Shown in pieces: positions 51,745 through 63,814 of a stretch of DNA of 64,000 nt. Each line of letters starts with the position of its first letter. The stretch's first letter is position 1. The translations under genes and the position numbers were made by a program. Below the pieces are notes generated by a model that worked only from the letters and a program-made list of their open reading frames with translations, searched no databases and was not told the DNA's origin. This DNA comes from Neurospora tetrasperma FGSC 2508 (taxonomy: Eukaryota > Ascomycota > Sordariomycetes > Sordariales > Sordariaceae). The DNA lies in the NCBI RefSeq assembly GCF_000213175.1, contig NW_009799099.1:3048029-3112028 (forward strand), read 5' to 3'.

Positions 51745-52783
51745 GATTGCGATGTGTGGTTTCTGCCCGAAGAAACTTCTGAGATTGCTGGTAGGAGAAG
51801 TGGGGGAAGAGATATGATGTATCGGGAAAACGGGATGGTTTCAGGAGGTGGGAAATGGCAATTACTACGTAGCTACGGAAGCAATAGGAATGTCCGTTTA
51901 GCAGAGCCAGCTTGGTCAGGTGGGGTTGTTGGCGGGACAGCTGTACAATGTAACTACAAGTATGCTAAGGTACTCTTTAGTGTAGATGTGGAAATCTCGT
52001 ACCTCGCTCTTTTTATATTATATCGGACAGGTGGAGAAAGTCTACTGTCTCCCTGATGTGACCCAAGCACACCAGGTAACACAGAAGCCCAACAAAAGAG
52101 GTTCGGTTAAGTTGCGATAATCCTTCTTCTGATCACGTTAAACACGCCCTAGCTTTGAATAGAGAAATATTACGACCGTTAAAGGAGAGCAAAAGTCCCG
52201 AGTTTGGAAGCTGAGATTCCGTCCGAAGAGATATTCATGCGATCCCTGCAACTCCCTTCCGAGAGGGACGCTACCGTAACGAACTGCGTGGGCTGGACCC
52301 TTCGACTTGGCCGCCCGCGCATCATGGTGTCGATCCAATGGGCGCAAGGAACTGCACCTGCCGCCTCTACACTACACTAGCTGCTATTGGTGCTGCCTGC
52401 CGGTGCAAGCCTTCAATGTGCACCGTGCACGCGTTCCTGGAAACGCTGACGGAACCGCCTGTAGCAACAGGCAAGGACCAACCCACGCGACCTGGGACAA
52501 CAATGTTGACGTTATTTTGATCCGTCGGCAAACCCCAATCTTCAACATTACAACAACAACTCACAAAAGCGCGCCTTCGCCAATGGCAACGATCAGGGAC
52601 TGTCACACTTTTTAACTTGCTTCATGTTGATCTAGAATCGGATTCCAATAAGCCAACACCTCGTTGCGGACAATATATCCTTAAGCGGTCCGCCTCCCTC
52701 GGTGACCCCTCTTGCCCCATGTGTTTACTTTATCCACTAACAATTATCTCCAGGCGACACAAACACTAACAACATTTGTTGCT
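51745..52783. other. Divergent intergenic, FPS and APC8 promoters
   Basis: About 1.0 kb holding both promoters. Nothing further is recognised. Confidence 0.5.
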
Positions 52784-54927
52784 ATGCGTCTATCAGCAAT
52801 AGATACCCTACACCTCAAGGAAGCTCTGCAAAATGCAGTCGTAAAATGCTCTGAGCGTTGTCTTTACCAATCTGCAAAATGGTACTCTTCATCTTATGAT
52901 TCTGTAGTCTGCCATGCACCTCCATTGGCTAACGCAGAACACACAGGGCCGCCGAGCTTCTCGATTCGGTTCCCGATCCAGTGCTAAGTGATTTGGATCA
53001 AAAAGAAGCCGTGGCTGGACTTCAAGGATATCAACACCCGGCCCTCTCTGCTAACCCAGACCCAGTAGAAGCTGAGCTGGAGGCTAAGGAGCTCAGCAAG
53101 TATCTGCTCGCCAAGTCCTTCTTCGATTGCAAGGAGTTCGACCGTTGCGCTTCCGTTTTCTTGCCAGATTCCCTCCTCTCCGGCCTACTATCCACGAAAG
53201 CCACTGATGCTACGACACCCAAAGGCAAGGCTAAGGCAAGCTCTGCGCCGCCGTTCGAGCAGGCTCTTCCCTCTCTCAGTCAGAAAAGCTTGTTCTTGGC
53301 CCTCTATGCCAAAGTCATTTCGGGAGAGAAGAAGAAGAACGAAGAGTCGGAGATGATCATGGGTCCCCAGGACCTGGGCACCATCAAGAATAGCCATCTC
53401 GTTGTTGTCAGCCGCTTCCTCGAGAGATGGTTTGCCGAGCGCAAAGCTGAGGACTCGGATTTGCCACCAAGTCAAGGCTTCCTCGAGTATTTGTACGTGT
53501 GTCCCGGTGTTCATCGTTCTGTATGTGCGTTTAGCTGATGTTGAAACAGATACGGCATGGTTATGGTTAAGGAGAAGAACGAGGACGCCGCGTTAGACTA
53601 CCTTCTCAACAGTGTCCATCTGTTTCCGTGGAACTGGGGCGCTTGGCTTGAGCTCACAAATCTCATCTCAGGGGTCGAACAGCTCAACAAGATAACCCCT
53701 GTCCTTCCGCAAAACATCATGTCTTTTATATTCTACGCCAACACGGCGGTTAATCTGTATCAACAGGGGCAGGATCTAGCTGCCTCTGTCAACGATCTCC
53801 TGAAGCTTTTCCCGACGTCTTCCTTCATTCTAACCTGTAGGGCGCTTTTGAACTACCACTCCAAGGACCTGTACACGGCCGAACAAAACTTCAGTAACTT
53901 GCTTGCGTTACATCCCCATCGTCTCGATTCACTGGATCACTACTCCAACATCTTATATGTCCTCAACATGCGCCCAAAGCTAGCATTTCTGGCGCACCTT
54001 TGTTCCAGCATTGACAAGTTCCGACCCGAATCGTGCGTCGTCATAGGCAATTACTACTCCCTTTTGTCTCTCCACGAAAAGGCCGTACAGTACTTCCGCC
54101 GAGCTCTTACCTTGGACCGCTCTTGTCTCTCTGCCTGGACGCTTATGGGCCACGAATACGTCGAACTGAAGAACACACACGCAGCCATTGAATCATACCG
54201 GCGTGCTGTTGATGTCAACCGTCGCGACTACCGCGCCTGGTACGGTCTTGGCCAGACATATGAGGTGCTCGAGATGAATGCCTATGCTTTATACTATTAC
54301 AAGAAGGCTGCTGGTCTCAGGCCTTGGGATGGCAAGATGTGGCAGGCCGTCGGGTCATGCCTGCAAAAAATGGGCAAAGACAGGGACGGCATAAAGGCGC
54401 TCAAGAGGGCACTACTAGCGGATAGCTACTATGACTCTACTTTGAGTAGCTTTGGAAGTGCGGGACCTGCAGACAGGATGGCGCAGATGGATCCAGAGGT
54501 GTTGCTACAGATTGCTTTCATGTATGACCGCCTGGGTGAGGTCGAGGAGGCTAGGGCATATATGGAGCTTTGTGTGGCACAGGAGGATGGAGGAGCCACG
54601 GACAATGTGGATACTTCAGCTGTTTGCACCTCGAATCCCGGCGAATCCTTCGTCGTTCATGGTGATTCGCCTGGGTCGGACGGGGATGCAGAGGGAGGGT
54701 ACGAAGGGCGTGGTGGAGCTGGGCAGGGAGAAGGGACTGGAGTGACAGTAGCCACAAGCAAGGCACGTATGTGGCTTGCCAGGTACGCGATGAGAACGGA
54801 GGACTACGTTACGGCTAACCGGCTGGCCACGGAGCTGTGCCAGGATGGAGTCGAGGTGGAAGAGGCCAAAGCGCTCATTCGAGAGGTTAGGTCGAGGATG
54901 GAACTCGCTGATTTGACGGAGCGCTAG
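52784..54927 (+). CDS. apc8: APC8/Cdc23, anaphase-promoting complex TPR subunit
   Basis: Exons 52784-52881, 52947-53492, 53550-54927; 673 aa to the first stop. The N-terminal Cdc23 domain (SAAELLDS-like start, SKYLLAKSFFDCKEFDRCASVF, LFLALYAKVISGEKKK) is followed by TPR repeats through about residue 580: LTCRALLNYHSKDLYTAEQNF, NYYSLLSLHEKAVQYFRRALTLD, AWTLMGHEYVELKNTHAAIESYRRAVDVN, AWYGLGQTYEVLEMNAYALYYYKKA. APC8 is part of the arc-lamp scaffold of the APC/C, binding the Cdh1/Cdc20 C-box. An Asp/Gly-rich insert precedes the last TPR. A same-frame open extension of 110 codons follows the TAG stop (see findings), so the true C-terminus may be longer (about 770 aa by splicing). Confidence 0.93.
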
Positions 54928-55260
54928 AAGCCGCCTTCTTTGGCGTTTCCCAATATTGAGGAGTACTTGCCGTCGGCAGCAATGATTCGTATTGGTAGCA
55001 ACGGCGGCGGGGGACCGAAGCTGAGGAGGGTCCCAAGATCCCAACGATACTACGAGAACATCAGCACCATACCACCATTGACCGACCGAGGAAGTGGTAT
55101 ATATGAGGATCCAAGTCAGGAAAGTGATGATGATGATGAGAATGGGGGAAACGATCGCCACGATGATTGGTCGGGCGAAGACTACCTGACGGATGGATAC
55201 GATGATGACGATGTTGACGACGACGATGATGATAACGGCGGTGCCCCTACGAATGCATAA
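54928..55260 (+). other. In-frame acidic extension after APC8 stop
   Basis: The APC8 frame stays open for 110 codons after TAG (54925-54927) until TAA at 55258. The translation has a basic patch (PKLRRVPRSQRYYEN) then an Asp-run tail (DDDD, DDDDVDDDDDD). It would be reached by readthrough or by removing 54886-54927 (GTTAGG...GCTAG, 42 nt) as an intron. It may instead be ordinary 3' UTR. Confidence 0.35.
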
Positions 55261-56939
55261 AATGCCCATCATTATTTGGGCCTCGGAGTGCGTGTGGGTA
55301 GCTGGTGTGCCTCTCAAGGTATCGTTACACCTTGGTCTTGCGCAGTATGTATAATGCTCATCCTGAACCTGGTTTATCCTGGCCCTGTTGCAGACTGCAT
55401 GCCTCAAAAATCTTGACTGCAGCCTTGGTTTGGTCGAGCATGGTGAGAGAATTTTCACTTTTGCTTTTCACCTCCCACTCTTGGTTGTATAAGACGTGCA
55501 AGACCTGCTTTGGGTATCACAGATGCTGTGAAAGCAATGGCAGAGCATGATCACCATGGTCAAGCTCCAAGCTTCCCGTACATGCTCAATGATCACGCGG
55601 TCACAGAGTAACGGTCATCAAGGCGGAGTGACGATCCCAGTTCATGAGACTTGGTTGCATAGTATTGTGGTTAACATCTATATATGAGGTTGCAACCGAC
55701 CGAGTCGTGCGTTGTTCCTCAAGCTCTTCTCTGTGTCGGATTGCAGCAATATTATCTTTTGCGGTGACGAAATCATAGCAACTAACATGGCAGGAAACGA
55801 GTACGCATCGCCGATGTCCACTTGGAAGCACGTTCTGATGAAGCCTCCGTGCGTACAACTCACCTGTAACAGTCTCAAATTGGCTCGGTCTATGCCTTAC
55901 AACTGGGAACACCTGTATTTCGGTAGGTCTTGCTCAACAACGTCAACAAGCTCAACAAGGGAAGTTCAGTGACCATATATGTAGAGGTAAATACCTGGAA
56001 CTCAGGTCTCTTCTGCCCAATCAAATAACACGACTTTTAGCAGACTATGCGCTAATTTACTGTGAGTTAGCTGTCCTGTCCAATCAAGGTTCACTGAGAT
56101 GCACCGTTGCGGGCCGACAACAGCTGGCATGTAAGTGACGCCGACCAGCGCTGGACGACATGTCGTTCATCTTTCATTTCTTACTTCAGATTCCCCCCAC
56201 GCTACGAGTATCTCAGAATATCATCGGCATGAAGAGCTGCAGTCCGCTCACACGGTCCCATCACCACGAAATACTCAAGCACCAGTCCCGGGTCCGGCAT
56301 GCCATACAAATAGGGAGCGCATGCTCTCGATACACTCGGAATTCCGATGTACCGCAACTCCAGGTGGCTCAACAATTACAGCACATTAGAATAACGGACA
56401 GGAATCCAAACTTTCATATATTCGAGTTTCATGCACATCATGGGCCAGTCTGGACCTGCAATGCCCTTCTCCGGCAATGACCAAAGCGCTCCGCTGAGCC
56501 AGACCGTCGAGTGTTGTGAAGTTTCAAGGACCGACAGGCACAGAGATCTTCCTAACCGCCAGTTTTGAGCAGTGATCGGATATTCATGCATCATGAGGAG
56601 CCCTTGGGCTTGGGTTCTCAACGAGACTTGGGCAGTCTGCGGCATCAGTTGCATCCCGGCCCGCCAATTTCTGCATGCTGAATGATAATTCTACGGAGAG
56701 TATGCGGCACGCAACAGTTGGATGGAGGAACTCGGAATTTTCAGGTGAAATGAAAATGGAAAAAAAAAAAAAAAAAAATTTATTGTCAGGATGAACATGG
56801 AGTATAGATATTGAGCCCCCCCTCTCACTTTTCTCCCTCCAAATCACCATCCTCAACTCGAACATCCGAGGTTCACTACGATCTCGTCTTCCAAGCTGAC
56901 ACGAACTCAACAGAAGAAACCTTTCACAGAACTCTCAAT
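55261..56939. other. Intergenic, APC8 to secreted-protein gene
   Basis: About 1.7 kb with no recognised gene. An A19 run lies at 56760-56778, some 160 bp before the start of the secreted-protein gene, and pyrimidine-rich leader follows. Confidence 0.5.
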
Positions 56940-57536
56940 ATGCTTCCTTATAAGCTTCTTGCTCCCCTCTCCGCTGTTAGCCTCGTGGTAGCCAACACGA
57001 TCACCTTTGTCTCCCTTGACGAACATAATCGCACAATTTTTTCCAAGCACAAGACTAAGTGCACAAATGACGACCACGGGCTTTGCAACGATGTCAGCCT
57101 TGTGGACATTGCCCCAGTCAATGTCCCTGGACTCGCTCAGATCAACGTCGAGCTTCCCTCGGGCTGGGAAGGCAATTTCTACTCTGTCCCGGGCGGTACC
57201 CCGGATCGCACTGGAATGCTGGCCGAGATTCGGTCGCAGGGCTTCGAGAATGGAAGCTACTACGATGTCTCAGCGATCGAGAACCCCAACGACAACGTCG
57301 GAGTGAAGCAGTTTTGGCCTGCTCACGACCCTAACGCTGAGGTCAGCGGGTGCATTCAGTTCCCCTGCCCCTACACCTACTATCGTCCCAACGATCTGCA
57401 GACGAAACCGGCCACCTGGTCCGACAAGTTCTATTGTACCCTTGGGAACGCCGATCTGTCAAAGAACCCGCACCTGGCTCAATGGCACATGGTTTACGAC
57501 CACGAGAAGAAGAAATGGGCTCCTCTCTCTGCGTAG
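56940..57536 (+). CDS. Small secreted protein
   Basis: A single exon, 198 aa, starting at MLPYKLLAPLSAVSLVVA, a clear signal peptide with likely cleavage near residue 19. The mature part has five cysteines (KC, LC, GC, PC, YC) and family-like blocks ITFVSLDEHNRTI, NVELPSGWEGNFYSVPGG, GSYYDVSAIENPNDNVGVKQFWPA. It resembles fungal secreted proteins annotated as DNase1-like or thaumatin-like antigens, but I cannot assign an activity. The preceding leader is pyrimidine-rich with an A19 run in the promoter. An in-frame non-ATG extension upstream is ignored because the signal peptide fixes the start. Confidence 0.85.
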   Translation: MLPYKLLAPLSAVSLVVANTITFVSLDEHNRTIFSKHKTKCTNDDHGLCNDVSLVDIAPVNVPGLAQINVELPSGWEGNFYSVPGGTPDRTGMLAEIRSQGFENGSYYDVSAIENPNDNVGVKQFWPAHDPNAEVSGCIQFPCPYTYYRPNDLQTKPATWSDKFYCTLGNADLSKNPHLAQWHMVYDHEKKKWAPLSA

Positions 57537-58283
57537 CCAATCCGGCCGTCATCGACGAGACAACATACACCCATCGGACTCTTGTAACTCTAATCAAGAA
57601 ACAGACCACAACTCCCGATTTGACAGCCAGCTATGGCGAGAGCCATAGCCATAACGCCACCGAGCAGCAGACGGCCTCCAACTAGTCGTCATTGTTGAAC
57701 AGCAAAAAAAACAGCCGACAATCGACTCTCGCCCTTTTTTTTCTGATTGGCTTGGAGTCACGGGTTGTGTGTGGATAGATCACCGAGTCACGGCGAGGTT
57801 CGATAAGGTAACACATGTACTTAATGATTTACTCTAGACCTGGATTTGGCAAAAGAAATTGACTATAGGACATGCCTCGGAGCGCCACGAAAAGTAACAG
57901 GCAAAACAGGACTGCTTTCAATGGAGGATAAACGATACAGTATGGTTACTTGTTCACTTGCCATGGCGGGGTGACAAGACTCTCGGGCAGAAAAGCGTAT
58001 CTAGGGACATATGGGGGAAAATTGTGTGACTAAGTTGGAGTTACGAACAATATCATATCGTTAGACCATAGGACTTCACTGTTTTTCTTCTTATTTTTCG
58101 TTGGATAACAAATACAGACAACAGTTCCCACTGATGACAAGTTAACATGACAAAGGTTTCACTTACACTCTGCACCTTAAGACGGCAGTTACGGGGTTGA
58201 CATTAGGATGTGATGATCCAAAGTGGGCATTGTCGAGTTGTTTTTGCCCTTCATTGATCGTTGCTCTGACCTCTGCCAGTGGG

Positions 58284-58286
58284 AAA

Positions 58287-58342
<56 letters not shown>
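58284..58342. repeat. 59-bp A tract
   Basis: 58 A with one G at 58306. It reads as Lys or Phe runs in spurious frames. It could be a microsatellite or the tail of an old retroposed insertion; no target duplication was seen around it. Confidence 0.95.
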
Positions 58343-58345
<3 letters not shown>

Positions 58346-58830
58346 TCTTGAGGGCAGGAAACCAAGGTTCAAGTGCATCACTCTTTCTTTTCGTTTGCAT
58401 TTGCATTTCTTCACGCACCGTTACGAATTCCTTGGTTTTGAGACCCCAACCTCTCTATGATTAAGGTACCAACTGAGAAGGTGTGCAGAAGGTATGTACC
58501 AAGCATGAAGAGTGATTTAAAAAAAAAAGAACTTCTGAACAAAACCCCCAAGCCTCTGGCACCACGTCGGGAACCATGTTGACCAAAGTTCGAATGGGAA
58601 ACACAGCTGGGAAGCTGATCATACAGCTTCTTGACCCAACAGAGCCGGCAATCAAACCTCCGACCACCGCTCTTACTCTGGGCTTCGGAAGAGTCTACGC
58701 CCCTTAGTATTACACTTACACTCCACAAAAGTGTTCCTAGAAAATGAATGGTACATGAACGCACCGTGGTTAGTAAGGAAGAAGCGCGTAAGAGAGGGTT
58801 AGCGACATGCGTTGTCATCTAGCATGCTTA

Positions 58831-59181
58831 CCGCAGAGGACTCGGGGCATACCTAGCTTTTCAAACTTCCAGGGAAATCAATCAGGCAGGGTCTGATGTG
58901 CAAGCATACTGCAACAACATTCATGCCCACCAATATTTCTATGCAAGACGGTGGTGATTGTGTATATCTCTACCCTCTCCAACTCCCTCATGGAAAGAAA
59001 AGAGGTGGAAAAAGGCAGAATTGTAGAGGAAGTAAATTTACAGTGCTTGGGGATGGTGACACGTCTCCGCCACTCTTTTTCTTTGAAAAGGTATAAAATA
59101 TATAGAATCGGAAATATATGTATGTCTGATTATGCTTGATTTCCCTGGAAGTGGAAAAGCCATGCCCCGAGTCTTTTGCGG
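58831..59181. mobile_element. MITE-like element with TA on both sides
   Basis: Termini are inverted: left CCGCAGAGGACTCGGGGCAT (58831-58850) against right, reversed, CCGCAAAAGACTCGGGGCAT (59181-59162). After a small indel the match resumes with GCTTTTC and then ACTTCCAGGGAAATCAA, ending near 58881 and 59137. Length is 351 bp with no coding capacity. TA stands directly outside both ends (58829-58830, 59182-59183), as expected for a Tc1/mariner-class insertion. The family is not recognised. Confidence 0.75.
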
Positions 59182-59738
59182 TATTTTTACAGGTGAAACG
59201 CAGGCAGGCGAGCAAAAGGGGTAGATGAAGATAGAGAGAGGGGTAGATCGGCTTTGGTGGGAGACTCGGCCGAAGAGCTCTGGCTGTAGCTATGTTCGTT
59301 ATGTAATAGCGGAAGCACGAGAATGAAAATTTTGGAAAAGGAGGCAGCTGAAGATAATAACCTGTTTGCTGATGGTCGGATGCCAGTTGATTCATGCATG
59401 AGTTGGAATGTTGGTGAGATGTGGACAGCGGTGCCATCATAACGGTCTTCGACGAGGAGACTGACGAAATTTGACTCAGGTACACATACAAAAAGCCCAG
59501 CTGCCCAAGCATGTCGTTGAACTCGAGGCCAACTGTATACCTCCAAAAACACCCACCGTTTTCTCTAGCTCTTAGCACACCTACCACGTCGGCTACTGAG
59601 AGTTGTTGGAGGATACTGAACTAGGGGCTTAGATGGTCCCCATTGAAGGACTGAAGGTTCTGCCGGTGGAAAGCCCGCTGAGGCACTATAGAAATCAGGG
59701 AATGAATAGAAGCGATGAGAGAGTGAGGCATGGATGGG

Positions 59739-59770
59739 TGAATGAATGAATGAATGAAAGAATGGATGAA
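59739..59770. repeat. (TGAA)n microsatellite
   Basis: Imperfect TGAA units, the last ones with single changes, in the Vps54 3' flank. Confidence 0.85.
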
Positions 59771-60197
59771 GAAGAGAGCCAAAGTAGGTCGAGTATGAGT
59801 AGAAGAGCATGAGAAGAGTAGAACAGCGAGCCATCCAGAAACGGTCCACGCGCTCTCCTTCCAATGATCGACTCCCGCGAAACTCCCCAAAATGTTCACA
59901 TTGCCGTAAGAGCATGGACACATCGAGAAGCGTTATCTATATCACCTTACTTAGCTTCGATGATGAAAGCATGGTTCATCACGTTAAGAAGCTCTTCATT
60001 ATTGTGTGACAATGAGATCTCAATCGGAATCATGTCTGACCAATCTCTCTCTGTCGCTAGCAAACTGTATTATTAAGTCTACTAGCGGCAACTTTGGTCA
60101 TTCAAGTCGCGACATTTTGGGGTAAGACGCCTTGTTCATCAGTATTAATGCTTTTTTTCTTCTAAACGCATAGTCCTCAACCGTTTCCCATTTCACA

Positions 60198-63100
60198 TTA
60201 CCTTCCATACCCACCTGCTTCAGCAGCGGCACTAACTTCTGCTATGATTTCAGCGGAGCTTCTTCCCGTTAATGTTTGAGTTGGTGTTGGTGTTGGCGCA
60301 CGAGATCCTGCCCGCGATCCAGCTCGAGATCCGGCGCGGGACCCGGCGCGAGATCCGGCACGAGAACCGGGAGCGAGCGCAGGGGATGGAGCTCGGGACG
60401 GACCGCGAGACGGAGGATGGGACGGGGTGAGCGATGTGGGCCGAGATGGGGCTTTCCTGATCTCCTTGGCTTTGACAATGTTGATAAGGTGCTGGCCCGC
60501 ATCCTCGAACCCGTCGAGCTTGTTCAGGCGAGAATCAAAGTATTCGACATCACGCAGCATGCTGGATAGCCTGTATGTTAGCATTGCTTCTTTCAAGTTA
60601 ATATGATGGCATGAAAAATAGTTACCTCTCCTTCCCGGCCTCCGTGGTGGGCTCCAATCCCTTAAACGTTGAGCCGAAGGTGTCTTTGTAGTTCTTGAAT
60701 ACGAGCATCATAATCATGCGCACCGTTCCCTCGGGTAGCTGTCTAGTCAAGTTGCGGTGAAGCGTGGTGGTTTCCTTGGCCAGTGTCTCCATGTACTCGT
60801 GCGCCGCTGGGGACCCGGCATCCCAGTTGGTTGCCCTCATCTTCCTAGAGGCGAGAACTGCTCGGCCAGTCATGATCTCGACTAGTTTATTGTAGATGAT
60901 ATTCTGGTGCTCTTGGAAGTCCCGTCTGACTTTATCGAAATCTGCCATCACACCAGAGACAAGATTGTTTCCGCAATGACGGCGGACGAACTCACGCACA
61001 TGGGGGATCGTTGCGGCAATGAAGGCTAGTGCCTGCGACGCTACAGCAAGATGGCGCGTGGTGATATTCTTGAGTCCAGCGGACATGAGTGCCCCTGCAC
61101 CTAGAATGAGTTGCTTGCAGCGTGAGTTGAAGAGCTGAAGGTAAGCGATGAGAGAGGACGACACATCGGCCGTCATGGAGGGAATGCCGACAATAAGGTG
61201 GATAAACTGAGCCATGCCATTCATGCACAATATCGCGGACTTGGGGAGAAGGAATGTCTCAGAGTCGATGACCGCAGCGCGTGCCTTGGACTTGGAAGCC
61301 CCGTTCACCTGTGCTTCAGCGGCCTTGTCTCCTGAGTCACCGTTGGCCTGCGCTTCAAGGACAGGAGTAGCAACGCTGCCAACATTCTCGTCATAGGAGG
61401 GTGGAATCCAAATTTTGGTTGCTTCTGCCCAGATGGCCGCATCTCGTGTGCTCATTTCCAATATGCGGTTGAGAAGCTCGGTGTCTTTTTCGGTAAAATC
61501 CTGACTTGCCCACTGATCACTCTCCATGCCTTGGGCAAGTTTCTGCTTCTCGGCGTCGCCGTGACGCTGAACAAATTCCTTGATGTGACCATTGACAAGA
61601 TTCTTCAACGATGTCCCGCTTCGGCCTGAAATGGCCTCGCACTCATTGGCAAAATGGAGGTTGAGAGTGAAGTATCGAAGGAACCATTCAAGCGTTAGAC
61701 GCGTGCTCTGTTCCGACCTAACTTTCAATAGCCGTACGACTTTATCCTGAGCAATATCGACGGCCTGCCCAAGAAGGTTTGAAAGATCGAGGGCTGTATG
61801 AATCTCTTCTTGAGCCTCCAGGGCTGCCGTCGACAAACGCCTGCCTGTAGGGCTAAAAGGTGGAGGAGACCTGAGCCCACTAGTTGGATCCGAGTCGCCG
61901 AGAGAACTTGCGACATCTAACAATACCTTTGCTTGTGTATCCAGTCGTCTTAGTGTTTCAGTTACTCCGATGTAGATCTTGATTAGCAGCCCCTCCGCGT
62001 CCCGGGGTTCCAAGGCACGCAGGTTCCGAGCCAGGGTGGAGGAACGTTCCTGTTGAGAGCGTTGCTTGCCCCCTGTCATTGTTGATGCGGACATCATAGA
62101 CTCATTATCATCATCGTTCGAACTTGGCAGAGGCCTGCGGATGAGGTTTTTGATCTCACGCAGAGCTGTCTCTCTATAAGCTGTCGCAGCGGCTGTAAGG
62201 AACTTGGCCCTGTGTAAGCCAGTCAGACTAACCAGAAGTTCCGATCGCAAACCGTCTGTTGATGTCAGGTACGAGGGAAAAGCCGAGGGCTCGCGGTTCG
62301 AGGGCTCGCGGTTGTGGCCTCCTCGTGCACGTATTGAAGCACTGCTCCACCGCATCAGAACCTCCTGGGTTGAGACGTGTGCAACGTGGCGCTGGATGTC
62401 ACGTATTAGGAGAGTTATAAACCTCTCTTCGTAGGTTTTGCCGATCCGTTGCCGGAGAGTCCTCATGTCGGTGTGTACACCCTGAAGCCCAGTGGTGCCC
62501 CTGAGATCTCTCAACTCCATCCCGGGACGACCATTGTGCGAAGCCCCCTCTTCTCCGGCAATCAGTTTTTCCAAAGCGTCAATGTTGTCAAGCGCTGCGT
62601 CCACCTCGCCCGAATCTACCAGCGATTCGCATACAGCCACTCCTTCAACCACTTCCCGAAGCTGCATGACTGCATCGTGCAATTGTTGGATGTTCTCCCG
62701 TCTCCGCCGTTGGTGCACGATATCCAAACCCCTGGTTGCAATCTCCTCATCCAAATTTTCTAGCTCTCTCCTCAGTGTCTTGATTCTGTCCACGGAATCT
62801 GCGGCTTCTGAATGCAGTTCCCTAAGAGACCCCAGCGCAGTGAAAAAGGTGGTTGACGCGGTTGAAATCGACTGAATAAGGTGCATTTCGACGGTGTCCA
62901 TATACCATGACAGCTTCTCCTGCAAGATGGCATTTGTTGCAAGAGCCTTCCGAGGCGCGGAGACCTGCTCATTGTGGTGCGCTCGGTCATCGGATCCCGG
63001 CGCGGGTCGTACCACTTCGGATCGCTCACTAACGACATCGAAAGTTCGGGGGTTCTCGAGGTGAAAGTCTTCGTCGAAGTATACCACGGGAATGGTGGAT

Positions 63101-63814
63101 AATGGTGGAGGACCCTGCGATGCCGCTTTCCTGTAGCTTGAGCTGCGTCGAGCGGGACCCGGAGCTTCTATCGATGATATGGAAGTAATGGATGAGCTGG
63201 ATGCCCTCCTGGATGCGCCAGATCGTTTGCCCGGTCTCAGGTGCCCATCCTCGGCCGAGGCTGCGTCCGCCTTGCTACCTCGCCTGCTGTGAGTACCAGA
63301 TGCCTCTTCTTCGTCCGCCTGAACCCGTCGTAATTGTTCGTATAACGCGCCGACTTGGGTGAGATATTGTGTGAATTCGGAATTGTCAATGCGAGGGACA
63401 TTGGTGAGCGTGACAGGTGGAATGTCTCGAGCAGTCGGAGGCTTATGCGCAGTGGAAGCGGGTGCTGAGGTATGCGGAAGGAGACCGGTTCGCACTATGG
63501 GCGGCTGGAGCAGGGTCGAGATGGCGTTCTGACCGGACTCTAGGACGGCGTCACCCCAGGTACCAGTGGAACTGTCGAGAGAGCCACCGATGGAGTGTAT
63601 GGAGCCCGCGGTCGAATCCCGTCGAGAATGGAACGGGCGGCTCGGACTGCGTGAGCCTCTCCTTCAAGGAGATGTTAGTGTATGTATATTACGGAGAGGG
63701 CATGGACAGACAAAGCGCATCGCACCCGTGGAAAGGAAAGTCGCCAAACCGCCCGGCATCGGGTATTGGCGAAAGACTATCGACCGACTTGCGAGCACCC
63801 TGGTTGGAGAACAT
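60198..63814 (-). CDS. vps54: Vps54, GARP tethering complex subunit
   Basis: Exons 63814-63726, 63661-60626, 60570-60198; 1165 aa. It starts MFSNQGARKSVDSL. The N-terminal Ser/Arg-rich stretch is disordered; RIDNSEFTQYLTQVGALYEQL and a long helical region (about 270-420) form the Vps54 N-terminal rod (coiled coil RIKTLRRELENLDEEIATRG). The C-terminal Vps54 domain runs about 880-1060 (AGLKNITTRHLAVASQALAFI, RHCGNNLVSGVMADFDKVRRDF, LTRQLPEGTVRMIMMLVF). With Vps51-53 it tethers endosome-derived vesicles to the trans-Golgi network. The last exon encodes a Pro/Ser tail with six tandem GSRA units from 12-bp DNA repeats (about 60305-60376). Fungal-specific tail; function of the repeat is unknown. 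Confidence 0.95.

Larger units (their letters stand above)
57537..60197. other. Gene-poor 2.7-kb stretch
   Basis: It holds a 59-bp A tract (58284-58342), the MITE-like element (58831-59181) and a TGAA microsatellite (59739-59770). No protein gene is recognised. Confidence 0.55.

Noticed and set aside
54940-55260. An independent small acidic-protein gene after APC8
   Set aside because: It has no suitable ATG near its beginning and lies in the same frame as APC8; an extension or UTR is the better reading.
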